From: Udeniomyces pyricola | Taxonomy: Eukaryota > Basidiomycota > Tremellomycetes > Cystofilobasidiales > Mrakiaceae | Direction of reading: 5' to 3' | Length of the DNA stretch: 64,000 bases | NCBI GenBank assembly: GCA_039545295.1 | Contig: BCIK01000005.1 | Coordinates: forward strand, 469,142-533,141 | Part shown: one piece after another, positions 37,537 through 49,367 of the stretch | Numbering within the stretch: the first letter of the stretch is position 1 | Layout: the number at the start of each line of letters is the position of its first letter | Program-made: the position numbers and the translations under genes | The notes under the pieces: generated by a model | Seen by the model: the letters and a program-made list of their open reading frames with translations, nothing else | The model's database searches: none | What the model was told of the DNA's origin: nothing

Positions 37537-38743
37537 AAAGAGCCAAGCCTTTCCCCCTTCCCGGTTGGGATCGTTTGGCTCCCCCCCTTTTATTTATCTT
37601 CCTTTTTTTTGCTCCTTATTTCTCCCATCTTGCCTTTCCCGGACTTTCTGCCTGTTTTTGTGTGCTTCTTGCATACAGTTTGACTTGCCAATGCGCCTTT
37701 TGATGGCTACATGATCACCACCTGCATTTCCTTCCAACTCCGCCCCCCCTCCCCCCCTTTCTCCCTCCTCAACTTGCTGCGCGCTTCGCCCTCTTGTGCT
37801 CTCAGCTTATATTGCATGCCTCCCTTCCATACTACGTACCTACGACTTCCTTCTTCAACGCCCAGCATGAACCGCTTCTCATCCCAACTTCCTACCTTTC
37901 CCCTCCTCTCTTTCTCCCTCCTTTCTTCTTCTGTCATCCTTCTCTCTCTCTCCCCCCACCCCCCCGGCCCTCCCTTCACCCAGAGTCCGTTCCCTCCATC
38001 CCATATATTATATTCGTTGTGTCCCTCCCTCCTCCTCCCCCCCGCTTCCTTGCCTCATATATATCTTTCTTTCTTCCTCTTGCTTCTTTGGGTTCTGCTT
38101 CCTTTTTTTACTTCTTAGTTTTATAATCATGATACAGCCCTCGCTCTAAAGAAAGAAAGAAAGAAAAAAGAAAAATCCTTCCTTCGCTTTGGCTTCTTTG
38201 ATCCCGTAGACACGATTGCTTGGTCATGCCCAATGCCAATACCTATGCATGCACGACAACGACCCGACAAACATGAAGATTTGTTTTGTAATAATCTAAC
38301 ATTATACCATGGCATGATTTCGATTCACGCACACCTTGCAAAGCGCGTCGTCAGCCCGTGTGCCCCTACTACCAGTCACTCACTCACTCACTCACTCACT
38401 CCATCATCCTAGAAACTCAATTCCTAGACTAGATCAACCTTATAGTATAGATGAAGAGGAGATATATAGGAAACATGCATATACGTATGAACCCGACTTT
38501 TCTTTCCCCCCCCCCCCCCCTCATCCCCTTTCCCCCCGGTCCCCTTATACGGCTTCCCTCTTGCTTTTCAACCCATTTCTTGTGCGAGCTTTTCTTCGTG
38601 TCTCTTTCTCTCTCTCTCTTGCTCTTTATCTCTCCACTCACCACTACCACAACAACTCCATCCTTCCCCCCCCCCCCTACCTTCCCTCCTTGCCTTTCTG
38701 TCGTTTTCCTCAGAAAGCTACCCTCCCTCCCTCCTCCTGGCCG
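37537..38743. other. Convergent intergenic region, CT-rich
   Basis: Between the MFS stop (+) and the Brl1/Brr6 stop (-). It is strongly pyrimidine-rich on the + strand at 37560-38100, with a CACTCACTCACT run at 38376-38401 and poly-C runs near 38505 and 38667. The open frames are low complexity only. Confidence 0.7.
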
Positions 38744-39725
38744 TTATGGTCGTTGTTGTTGTTGTTGGAGATGATACGATGGAGGACCCAAGAACTGCTG
38801 CATGTTCGGTGGAGGTTGATGAAGGTACGCTGACGCCGATGATGATGATGATGATGATGATGGGTGGTGGTGGTGGTGTTGTGACGGGGAAGAAGAAGAA
38901 GAAGAAGCAGAAGAGGGTCGATGGGACGAGCGGTAGAAGGAAAAAGCGGAGTTGAGGAGGATCGTGAGGAAGGAAAGCGTGACGAGGGTGAAGCCCTGTG
39001 TTGTTGTTGTTTTTGAAGGGGGCAATGGGAGGAGGGGGGGGGGAAGGAGAGAGAGAGAGGGAAAGGGTGGGAGTTTGGAGAGAAGAGGAAAGATGAGAAG
39101 GAAGAGGGAAACGTTCAGCACACACACATAAAAAGGAATGAAACCCCAAAAGAAGAAGAAAAAAAAAACCCCCGACGACTCACCATCGTCTTCCAACTGA
39201 TGGGTTCGACAAAACTATTGACGACGCCCGCAAACGTTTCGGCTCCGACCTGGGCGCGTCCGACGACGGTCGGGTCCCGGTTCATGCAGTGTTCCCATCC
39301 CGTACACGCCTGAGCCATGTGAGGGATCCGACGGTCGGGCTCACAATGGTTCGTCAGGTAGAGCGTCGTGCAGGCTGAGATCTCTTGGAGGATTTCTGTA
39401 TAGGACAGAAGGGGGGGAGGGGGGGGGGGCAAGGAGAGGGGTGTCAAAGGGGAAAGAGCAAGAAGAAGAAAAAAGTTCTTTTGCTTTAACAACAACAACC
39501 ACAATAATCACAACAAACCCCGTTCCGGACGCTATATACTAATATACATATAAAGAGGGAGATGGGATGGATCATTGCCGAACGAACCAAAGGAGACCTC
39601 TTCGACTTTTCGGTTGATGTCGGCCTTGACGGTGAGGATGAACTGGACGGCAAGGTAGAGGAGGATGAGGACGAGGGAGAGGTTGAAGAAGAATTGAAGG
39701 TACCTGCTCTCATTTTCAAATGATC

Positions 39726-39756
<31 letters not shown>

Positions 39757-41560
39757 CGGGTGATTGATGAAAGAGTTGCAAGAGGAAAAAGGTTAAAAAG
39801 AAATCAAGGTTAGAGGAAGAATGATCAGTACCTCAGCTGGATCAAATCCACCCTCCCACCAACCCATCTCGATGGAAAACAAGAGAGGAAACCACTTCCC
39901 CCCCCCCCCCCCAAAAAAAAATAAATAAAAAAATAAAATAAAAATAAAATAAAAATAAAATAAAAATAAAATAAAAATTAAAAAACAAAGGCCGAAAACC
40001 CTTTTTTACTTACCCCAACAAGATATACGGAATCTCCCCATGGGACACCGTCTGACCGGGTAAATGCAAGTTGTAATGGTGTTCTTCCTTGTTGGTTTTC
40101 TTTCCCTGGCGTCGGGAGACCAAAGCCGAGCCCGACGAGGACGAGGTGTTTGAGAGTCGGGTCAGGGCGGAAGAAGAAGAGGAAGATTTAGAGGTCCGGG
40201 TCCGACTCGATGAGGGACGGTTGCGACGCAGACGAGGGGGAGTCGAAGGGTCCTGATAAGAGGTCCGTTGTAAAAGGGAGAAATACGAATGGAGTGAGAG
40301 AGTGAGTGGAGGGAGGTCATAAGTGAGAGATGCGTGAGTTTGATTTGAACGAACATCATTCGGCACTTTTTTTTTTTTTTTTCCTCGTTCCTCAACAAAT
40401 TGAAGAGAAAGAAGACTCACACTTTCCTCCCCTTCTTCACTATCCTCATCCTCTCCCTCCTCCTCATCCTGTTCCTCCTCATCCTCCTCCTCTTCCTCAT
40501 CATACCGCCTCGCACCTTTCCTCCTAACCATACTGTTTCGACTCGCCTGCCTCCTCAAACTACTGCTATGACTGTAATGATGACTGGCCGATTCGCGCTT
40601 CCTCATCTCGCGCTTTACAGCGCCCGTCGCGACTTTCCGAGGCGTTCCTATCGCCGCCGCGGCCGCTGGAGGGCCCACCGAAAGAGGCGTCTTGGACGTG
40701 TTTTTCGTCGAACCAGAAGAAAGCGATGCCGTCTCGTCTGTTCCAGATGAAGCACCAGCAGCAGTATCACCAGTAGCTGAAGTCATCGTCGTCGTCGTCG
40801 TCGTTGATTCGGAAGTCACACCCGCATTCCCAGCCTTCCCTCCTCCACTTTGCTCACTCATCTCGACCTCGGGTACACTTGCTGTCCCTCCACCCAACCC
40901 AAACGCCGTAATAGGGTTAAACGTGCTAGGATCAAACCTCCACGTCTGCTGCTGCTGCTGTTGTTGTTGATGATGATGGTCATGAGCCTGTTGAGGCTCA
41001 GGCAACAACCGCGTCTCAGGCGGCGTATGGAACAAGAACGGTTGCTGCTGTTGCTGTCGCTGCTGGTGTTGGGAATACGATTGGTAATTCACAGAAGGTG
41101 TCGAGGCGGAAGGAGGAAAGATCGGGCTGGGTTGCTGGTGATGGTAGGAGTGACGTGGGATGAATGGAGAGGATTGAAGAGATGGGTCGTAGTGCGGTCC
41201 TATCTCGGGAGACACAACATAGAGGAAACCGAATCGGAAGGAAGAAACAAAACAAAAAAAAAAGGTTAGATCATATATGGACGAGTGAATGGATAAGTGG
41301 GTATATTCCTGCCCAAGGAAAGGGATACTGTAGAGAGAGAGAGAGAGCGTATGTGTGTAGCTTTGATAGGAAACGGACGCGACCGCCGACCGTGGACGAC
41401 GGGTAACAGCGCTCTCTCTCTCTCTTGAGTATGGTCTGAACGGAGGGACTCGGTTATGGCGCGCTGACGCACGTTTACGGGAGGGACCATCGTCAGTGGC
41501 CGGGGCAGGAGACCAATCCATAGGACCACCGTTGGAGCGTTGGGTGTAGTTCGGGAACAT
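38744..41560 (-). CDS. Brl1/Brr6 nuclear-envelope membrane protein
   Basis: Predicted 559 aa in six exons: 41560-41479, 41199-40421, 40252-40014, 39703-39588, 39395-39184, 38995-38744. In yeasts Brl1 and Brr6 span the nuclear envelope, act in nuclear pore complex assembly and influence membrane lipid composition. The conserved domain has two membrane spans (FFFNLSLVLILLYLAVQFIL and LVTLSFLTILLNSAFSFY) flanking a lumenal segment. That segment carries the four family cysteines: ISACTTLYLTNHCEPDRR and ACTGWEHCMNRDP, then FVEPISWKTM. The N terminus is low complexity (Gln/His runs, an acidic EEEEDEEEQDEEEGEDEDS-type block) and the C terminus is Ser/His/Gln-rich. The first intron (41478-41200) was chosen by phase and donor GTAAAC and is the least certain junction. 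Confidence 0.9.
39899..39979. repeat. Poly-C run followed by (TAAAA)n microsatellite, intronic
   Basis: C14 then A9 then repeated TAAAA/TAAAAA units inside the third intron of the Brl1/Brr6 gene. On the coding strand it reads as a T-rich tract. Confidence 0.85.
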
Positions 41561-43161
41561 GGTTGAGGGGTGGGTGGAAAGGGAAGCGGGATGGGTACTC
41601 TGAGTGATGATGAGGATTGGGATGGTTCAAAGATCGATCCAATCCACCAACGCCCCCTTTTCCTTTTGCCCAAAAAACAGTCACGCAACTTGTAGTAAAT
41701 CGATCGTATATAGCATATATACACCTCACCTGTCACCATCGACATCATCAGCTGATCCCCCCATTTCAGACCAAATCATACATTGATCTCAGTCGAAGCG
41801 ATTCAAAGCGCAGGCAGAGGTTTGAAAAAAAAAAAAAGGGAAAAAAGGAAGCAGTGAAAAAAGGGGAGACATGTAGGTAAGTAGGATGATGGTGGGCGGT
41901 GGTGGTGGTGGTGTTGGATACATACGAAAGAGCGACAGAAAGAGAAAAAGTGAAAAGGGTGGAAGAGGGGGGGGGGGAGAGAGAGAAGAGAAAGGGTTGA
42001 AAATGACCCAGAAGATGGAAAGAAAGGTGTGAAGTAAATACTAAGGGTTGGGAGAGAAGGTTGTGATGGGTCAAGCGAGCGAGACGGAAGGGGAAGAGCG
42101 ATAAATTGGGAGGTAAGATGGAATGGAGTGGATATATCAGTAAGGCGGTCAAGGGGTTGTATCGTAGGTGAAGGAAGCAGTTTGAGGAAGGGACGAGACA
42201 GAGTAAGTAAGGCAAGAAATGCGAAGAGAGCGGNNGGGGGGGGGGGGGGGNGGGAGACAGAGATCGAGCCAACGGAAAACAACATGAAAGGGAAAGAAGC
42301 AGATCGGGGGGATTGCCAAATTCGTAGCGTGTTGAGAGAGACGAAAAGGGAACGAGATCAAGCATGGAAGATGGAAGAGAACAGAATGCGAAAAAAAAAG
42401 AGAACTTGGGATGATACGAAAAGCGAGGCCAGAGGCTTGGGTAGGTGACCAAGCTCTGGAAAAAAAGACTAGTGAGAAGAAAAGATGACCGAAAGGAAGA
42501 GAAGATGAGTCGGGACAAACATTCGTTATCCAAACCTTTCTTTCCATCTCTCCATACTCTTTTCCTTCTCTCTGTCGCCCTTGCATTTCACTCCATTCTT
42601 CGCTCCAGTCATCTCTGCATCCCTCTGACCCTTCAACCTCAGCCTATCTCACCGAACCCACCCCTCTTAACCCCCCTCTTGCCTTCCCACGCGACCCCAG
42701 TCCCAAACCGCCCAACACATCTGCTTCTTGACCCTTAGATCTCCACCTCAATATTCGAGACCTCAACTCCACAATCTCCCTTCTCTCTTCCTTCTACATC
42801 AACTGTCCGAGCCTCCCCAAATCCCACCTCCCTTCCATCCTGTACAACCCTCCATCACCCTTCCACACAACCGAGCCGAAACCGAGAAACAAGCGATCGA
42901 GCCGAACCCATCACGTCTAAGAGGATGTGACGAGGAGAGGAGAAGCGAGTCGGAGAAGAAATGGGACAAATAGAAAGGAGAGGGGAGGGGAAAGGGAAGA
43001 GAAGCGGATTTTTTTTGACAACCAAGGAGAAAGAGGAGACACGCCGGAGAAAGAGGGGGAGCCTTGGAGTCGTTTATTGAAGGGCTTTCGGGAACTTGGT
43101 CTAGGGATGAGATGACGAGGATTACAAACGAAGAGGATACCCAAAGCAGCAAGGCACATTG
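41561..43161. other. Intergenic region upstream of the Brl1/Brr6 gene, with N gap
   Basis: It holds the Brl1/Brr6 promoter and the 3' flank of the lactonase gene. The + strand is purine-rich at 41820-42520 (GAGAGAG, GGAAAG). A G run at 42236-42254 is interrupted by N bases (42234-42235 and 42251). CT-rich sequence at 42530-42850 gives only low-complexity frames. Confidence 0.65.
42234..42254. repeat. G homopolymer with undetermined bases
   Basis: NN, fifteen G, N and GGG. Undetermined bases at this and two other G runs in the window point to sequencing or assembly difficulty in G homopolymers. Confidence 0.9.
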
Positions 43162-44587
43162 TTAGCAGTCTTTCGACGACCCTCCTCTCGTTCCTCTCGT
43201 CGCAGCCACGAGCGCCTATGAAGTGAAAGGCAAGACTTACCTTGGGGTACCTGACCTTGGCACTCGCAGCGTCGTCGGTGAACCAAAAGACCTGACCCGG
43301 AGCCGAGGGCCGAACGCGACTACTCGGCAGGCCCAATTCGGGCTCATCGAGGACCTTGCCAAGGACTTCCTGCTTGCCCTCGCCGGCAGCGACAAACGCG
43401 ACACGGTACGCGTGGTTGACGACAGGGTAGGTGAAGGTGATTCGCTTAGCAGGCGGCTTGGGGCTATCTTCGAGGAAAGCGACCCATCGGTCCTCCTCGC
43501 TCAAAAGGTCATGACCGGGGAAGAGGGAGCAGGTGTGACCGTCGGGACCCATGCCGAGGAGGATGAGATCAAAGACGGGGTACCGGGCGGCATCCCGCTG
43601 GGCAAACGTCTCGACGAGTTGACGCTCGTATTCATCGGCGAGCTCTTCTGGGTCGTTGAGAAGCGAGGTGTCGATGGTGTGGACCTGGGACGATGTGATG
43701 GGGGTGTGGGCGAGGAAGAGCTTATCGACCGAGGCGTAGTTGGAGTCCTCGTGGTCGAGGGGAACGAGTCGTTCGTCGCAGAAGAAGATTTCCCTGTAGA
43801 AGATGGTAGAATTTGGGAGTGGAAGGACGAAGAGGGCAGTGAGGAAGAGGCAAGAGGCAAGAGGCAAGAGAAGGGGAAAGGAAAGTGGGAGTGAAATCAA
43901 AGGGGCGCCAAGGTGAGTGAGTGAGTGAGTGAGTGAGTGAAATGAGTCAGGCGCTCTCGTCGTCGTTCCTTTCCTCGTTGACGTGCCTTCTTCTTCCCCT
44001 CCCCCTCCCCTTCCTCGCCCCCCTTGGCCCGTCGCCTTCCCCATTCGTTTGCATGAGGTGCCCATCGCATCGCCCACCAGCTTGATCTTTCCATCAGATG
44101 AACCACCATAAAGTGACACGTTCATCGTCATCGAAAGAGAAAGAGTGAGAACAAGCGACAGGACAGTTTTCACTTCGTCGTCGTCGTTTCCCCTCTCTCT
44201 CTCTCTCTTTCTCTCTGCTTTCCCTTCTCTTTCCGCCTCTTGCTCTGGGCTCCTCCCCTCTTGACCACGTCGGCGTCCCTATCGCATCCTTAGACCCCCT
44301 CCTGCCATCACCAACCGACCCAAACGTCACCACCACAAACCCAATAATTGAACAAATAAATAAATATAGAAAAAGACTAACCACTTGTCCCATTGAACGC
44401 CCTCCTTTCCGATAAGGCCCTTGAGGTTGTTGGGCAACGAGCCTCCCGAGATGGCGAGGCAAAAGGCCCCCCTCTTCTTGATGGCGTCGTTTTGGGCCTT
44501 GAGCACAAACTCGGCGACGGCGTCGACGAGCTCGTCGTTATGAGGGAACGAGTAGAGAACTGTTGGGTGGGGACCTTGGTGAGACAT
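43162..44587 (-). CDS. 6-phosphogluconolactonase
   Basis: Hydrolyses 6-phosphogluconolactone to 6-phosphogluconate, step two of the oxidative pentose phosphate pathway (cytosol). Predicted 270 aa in three exons: 44587-44382, 43793-43241, 43215-43162. Family motifs are [68 protein letters not shown] and [18 protein letters not shown]. The first intron is 588 nt, about five times the local norm. Joining across it gives a seamless DKWEIFF, so no coding exon is missing there. The short last exon ([17 protein letters not shown]) was placed by phase and a CATAG acceptor and is less certain than the rest. Confidence 0.95.
43913..43940. repeat. (GTGA)7 microsatellite in an intron
   Basis: Seven copies of GTGA (TCAC on the coding strand) inside the 588-nt first intron of the lactonase gene. 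Confidence 0.9.
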
Positions 44588-45100
44588 GAGGAGATTGAGT
44601 TGGAGGAATGAGAGGATGGGAAGAGTGACAAGCTAGATTGAGGAAGGGGGGGGGGGGGGGGATGGATATGGATGAGAAGAGGAAGGGGGGAGAGTGCGAT
44701 TAGTTAGGAAAGGAGGGGCGAATTATGTCAAGTCTCCTTGCTTCCTTTGCTTGCGGCGTGTTGAGAGCTCTCTCGTCTCTCGTCTCTCTGCTCTCTGCTC
44801 TCTACTCTCTGCTCTCTCTCTCAGCGCGCCCGGGTTTGTGCCTCCGCCACTTCCGGCAACTCACACGTCATCATCCACACTCATCCATCCATCCCATCAT
44901 ATTCCAATTCCTTTCGGCCCATTCATCGTCGTTCCCCTTTCGATCGGCCGTCATCTGCAGTATACACACACTCACCATCGACATCCATCATCATCCGACC
45001 ATATAACCCATGCTCATACATCCCTGTACCTCGACAGATAGTCTATGTACATACTAGTCCATGACCACATCACGCCGCCGGACCAGCTACTACTAAGACG

Positions 45101-45136
<36 letters not shown>

Positions 45137-45974
45137 AAAACACATGTCGACCCGGCCTTGGCGATATGCATGTGATCTGTCCATGAATATGAACAATCAT
45201 TGACGATCGTGTGCACCTCACCACCACCACCACCAACTGATCACATATGTTGAATCTCACTCTCGTATCCGTAAACGTCCATGACCGATGATCAACTATA
45301 TCACCACCACCACCCACCGGAACAACGGGAGCAGTGGCCCCTCGACGCTTATACGTCACTCGCATCGAAACCAACAGGAAAAGCAAGAACGGCTCTTTTT
45401 TTTTTAATTTATATATCCGACGTCCATCATCGAGTGTAGTACGTACCGTCTCGATCAACCTGCATATATATATACATATATATGTGTGTGTGTATAGACT
45501 AGCCAGTCTTAGAGGATGATATAAGCTCATCGTGATGACCAGTAACGTCAACATCATCAGATCAAAAAGAAGCATACCCAAAAAAGAAAAGCGAGAAAAA
45601 AAAAGGGGGGGGGGGGGGAACAAGGAAGAAAAGGAAAGAAAAAACGAATCGAGAAGAAAGACGACAAGAAGAAACACAACAAACAAGATCCAAGTTAGAA
45701 TAAGTTTTGAGATGGATCCATGCCGGGCGGCCGGGATTGCAGAGATCGAAGGGACATCCGAAGAGTGTAAGTGGTGCGAGTGCAGTGCAGAGAGGGAGAG
45801 AGTGCTTCTAATAACAAGAGGTGGGCAGGCTGAGTAAGAGGGATGCGATATGATGGAGGGGGGAGAAGAAGGGGAGGGGAGGGGGAGAGAATGCAGAGAT
45901 CCGCAGAACGGGTGGAAGGGGATGACTTTTTGTTGGTTCCCTTCGTTCCTAGTCTAAGGATTTTTTTGATCTAT
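44588..45974. other. Intergenic region between lactonase promoter and proline dehydrogenase 3' end
   Basis: 1.4 kb with A runs at 45099-45140 separated by one G, a G run at 45606-45618, TATATA/GTATAC alternation at 45464-45497, and repeated CTCTCTGCTCT words at 44765-44822. No coding sequence is supported. Confidence 0.65.
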
Positions 45975-48830
45975 TTATTTAGGCGACGTAGGTGAAAGCC
46001 CGAACCACCTCCTCTTCAACTCTCCCCATGCCCTATCGACCTCGGCTGCCGCTCCTCCTTCGCCCTTCAAGACCGTCTTGTTCTCAATGGCTCGTCGACC
46101 GAGGTAAGGCAAAACCTCGTCCAGACCACCGTAAGGCAGGTACTTGGTCAGAATGGGAGCTCCCCCAGGAACGAACGTCGCGGCGGCTGCGTTGGTCAGT
46201 TCGTCGCACATGCCTATAGACGACGTATGTAGAAAGGGAAGAAAGACGGAGAGCAAAGGTTTGGTGAGTAAGCATCATGAAGGACCAGAAGCAAAGAAAG
46301 AATCAAGAAAGAATCCAAGCGAGAAACAAGGAACCACTCAACGTACCATACAGCTGACCGATAGCGACCCTCTTCTTGGCTTCCTCGCTAACCAGGACCA
46401 ATCCCTCATGCTCCGGCTCGTCCAGCCCATCATCAACAATCGCCAATCCTCTCTTGAGCAGACCAGCCGTCACCCTCGAACACGAGTCGACGTTGTGCGT
46501 GCCAAACAGGACGCCCACTTTCGGGGCCTGATCCGTCGTTCCCGGCTTGACGCTCTCGACGTCCTTCTGGATTCGGTCGAGCGTCCAATCGAGCGACGCA
46601 TTGAAGCACGCATCCGTCTCGGGTTTCGTCTCCCACACAGGGACGGGGCCGGCATTGCCTAGGGAAGTCCAACGGGTCGATTCTTGACCGTGGTAAGCAC
46701 CCCGGACGAGCTTGACGCCGAGCGAGTACGCGTTGGCATCGGCGTGAGCTTGAGCAGCATTCATGTGGTCGATATTTCTGCATGAGATAAAGATTTTCAA
46801 GGAGATCAAGGGATGAGCCCAAGACTCATGGGGAAACAAACCGAAGCAAGACCTTTCCCCATGCTTCCCTGCCTGGCCGTGGCTCTCTTGACGAAACCAA
46901 AAGGATCGGAATGGTCGAATATGACTCACCTTCGGAGATAGGATTGGTACGTTCCATACACGAGGGGTTGGACGACGGGCCAATTGCCCTTGGCGGAATC
47001 AACCTGCTTCGAGGTCGCCGCCTCGATCGCCTTGGCAGCCTTGCCCGATGCAGCGTACTTGTTGAATTCAGAGGAAAGGACGGTGGTGAAGGCATCGATC
47101 GCAGGCTGCAGAAAAAAACACATATATGTAGGAAAGAAAAAAAAAAAAAAAAAAACAATGAACGAGAAATTTGGTCAGAACGTTAGCAATGAGATAGAAA
47201 GAGAGGTACGTCTTAAATGGATGACGTCTGATTCCAAGTTCTACATCGTCCTTCTCGACTGACCTGGTACCAGGAATGCTCCGCATCGATCGTGATCCTA
47301 ACACCGTACTCCCTCGCCGTCGACATGATGGATCGCATATCGTCCCACAGCAAACGCAACTCGTCCAGGTCGCGCTTGGTGACGCCGTCCTTTATGGACG
47401 GGAGCGGATACGAAGGCGTGGGAGCTTTGTAGAGAAGTGCGAGTTCGAGATCAGAAGGCGTCTACAAAAAAAAAAAAAAAAAAAAAAAAAAAACGAACAA
47501 ACGAAAATTGGAAGAAGAAAAAAGAAAAGCCATTGTTAGGTTTACGAAGAAGCAAAGAAGCCCCCAGGGCAGGCTCAAGAAGAAGAAAAAAAAATCACAC
47601 ACCCCCGGATAGTAGACTTGGTCTTGCTTGTTTGCCGTTCGGAGGGCCAAGATCGTGTTGGAAGCTCGGTGCAGGACCGAAGGGTCAGCCATCAGACCAG
47701 TCTATCACACATGGAAGAACAAGAATCGAACCGAATCAGTGTTTGGTAGCGACACATCGACAGACATCAGGGTTGACGATGGTCGTCTGAGCGCTCACTC
47801 ACCAACTTGACTGCCACCCAAGTCGATCCGATCTCTCCAGGAGCCGTCAAAGTCCTCTGGTTCTCTTGACCCATCAGTGTGATCGCGCGAATCGTTTCCG
47901 TCACATGGTCCTCCGCATCCTGCCGTCGAACATCCTTGGCCTTGTGCAGATCGATGCCGGCGTCGGCCGCGATTTCGACGGCGATCTCGGCATCGTGATG
48001 AGCGCTTCCTTCGGATTCATCGTGGGCGACCTCGACAGAGTAGACGAGAAGGGTACCGATGTCTTCAGAGCGCAGACGGCGGATGACGGGCAGGCATTCT
48101 TCCACAGTCTCCCCGCCGACGAACTGGGCAAAGAAGGTGTGCTTGACGACGAAGCTGGTAAGATGGCAGAAAGATCAATTATGAAAAGCAAGGAAGATTA
48201 GGTGAGTAACATGTAGAGACAGCAAGAAAGAGGAGGAGAGGTGACAAGTTTGAGTTGTAAGGAAGGCATGAGCAGGTCGAAGCCCACAACCAGACCAGAC
48301 CAACCGGCCTTCCGGCATAGGGTTCCGAAGGGTACCGGAGCCCTCCGTGAGCGAGATTAGCTTGGATGCGGACTTACTTGGAGATGTTGCGAACGACGGG
48401 AATGCTATCGAGGGTTGAAAGGATCGCAGGCGAATGATCGACAACCCATGGTATCTGGCTGCAGGATTCAAGCAGGAGTCGGTATGGAGGAATTGAAAGG
48501 AGGGGGTTGGTTGAAGAGAAAGAGCGAGAGAAACAGCCGCCGGCGGGTCAGCCGATACGTCGTTAGATGACATCGTCCCCCTCAGCCTAAACCCTGCCTA
48601 TCACCGCCCTTGAAGCGTCAAACCCACCAGACGTTGTAAACGAAGCAAGATCGGATCAATTCGAATGTAGGGGTGTTATGCAGTCGCTTGCTCTGAGCCG
48701 ACACGGTCGAGTCGGCGAAGGCGGTAGATTCATGGTTGGGAGCGAGAGCGTTATAGGTAACGAGCGTCGTCGCTGCCAGCGTCGTTGGAACGAGGCATCG
48801 ACGGAGTGTACGAGAAGCCGGACGGAACAT
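45975..48830 (-). CDS. PUT1: Proline dehydrogenase, mitochondrial
   Basis: FAD enzyme that oxidises proline to pyrroline-5-carboxylate at the inner mitochondrial membrane, the first step of proline use as a nitrogen source. Predicted 592 aa in eight exons: 48830-48624, 48454-48378, 48154-47803, 47701-47603, 47461-47264, 47105-46930, 46777-46347, 46213-45975. The N terminus (MFRPASRTLRRCLVPTT) is Arg-rich and lacks acids, as expected for a mitochondrial presequence. Conserved barrel motifs are LLVYSVEVAH, LTAPGEIGSTWVAVKLTGL, RITIDAEHSWYQ, VYGTYQSYLRRN, LGVKLVRGAYHGQE, VGVLFGTHNVDS and QLYGMCDEL. The first intron donor (GTTTGA at 48623) was chosen because it gives the FVY-x4-IP spacing of the family. 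Confidence 0.95.
47466..47493 (-). repeat. A28 homopolymer (poly-T before a 3' splice site)
   Basis: On the coding strand this is 28 T directly before GTAG and proline dehydrogenase exon 5. A second A/T run (47137-47154) sits in the next intron but not at its acceptor. Confidence 0.9.
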
Positions 48831-49367
48831 GGTAGACAAGGCCTTGGTAAGGGCGACTGGATGAGTCGAGAGAATACCGTGAGGAGACAGGGCGGCAAGT
48901 AGACGATCCGAAGTCAGGGTTAGATAGAGCAGCGCAGACCAGACCAAGAGGTGAACCAAGAGAGATGGACGGACAAGATTATGGTTTGGTTAGGATAGGT
49001 TGTATAGAGATGTGAGGATTGAGGCGGCTGGGATCAATGATAGGCTGGAGATCAAGATATGGTTGCTGTGGACGAGGAAGTGGGCGGTTGGGGAATGGGA
49101 GAAAGGCAGGTTCCGATCAATCAATCACCTGAGTCGACTGCAGACAGGGGATTGCCGCCCGGTCGCGAGGGCGGCGCTTGGAATCGTCTTGGCCCGGGCG
49201 GGCGCTTGTGGGATCCTTAATCTGTGGCATTTTATATTTCATCTTCATGACCGCATCTTCAACGTAACCCCTTCATGAGCGCCGTCCATCATCGATCATC
49301 CGTTGTGTTCAATCGATATATGTATATGTATCTCCCGCCCTATGGTCAATTCGCTTGCCCACCTCAA
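48831..49367. promoter_or_regulatory. Promoter region of proline dehydrogenase
   Basis: A 537-bp gap between the proline dehydrogenase ATG and the stop of the next minus-strand gene. It has TATATGTATATGTATC alternation at 49316-49332, near that gene's 3' end. No ORF is supported. Confidence 0.5.

Noticed and set aside
38376..38401. Tandem CACT repeats as a possible CRISPR-like or satellite array
   Set aside because: It is a short simple-sequence microsatellite without spacers.
41766..42533. Long minus-strand open frame rich in Leu/Ser/Pro/Phe
   Set aside because: It arises from pyrimidine-rich DNA and crosses N bases. It has low complexity and no family resemblance.
45093..45686. Minus-strand 197-codon frame rich in Phe and Val
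   Set aside because: It spans A/T and C homopolymers and shows no recognisable protein features.
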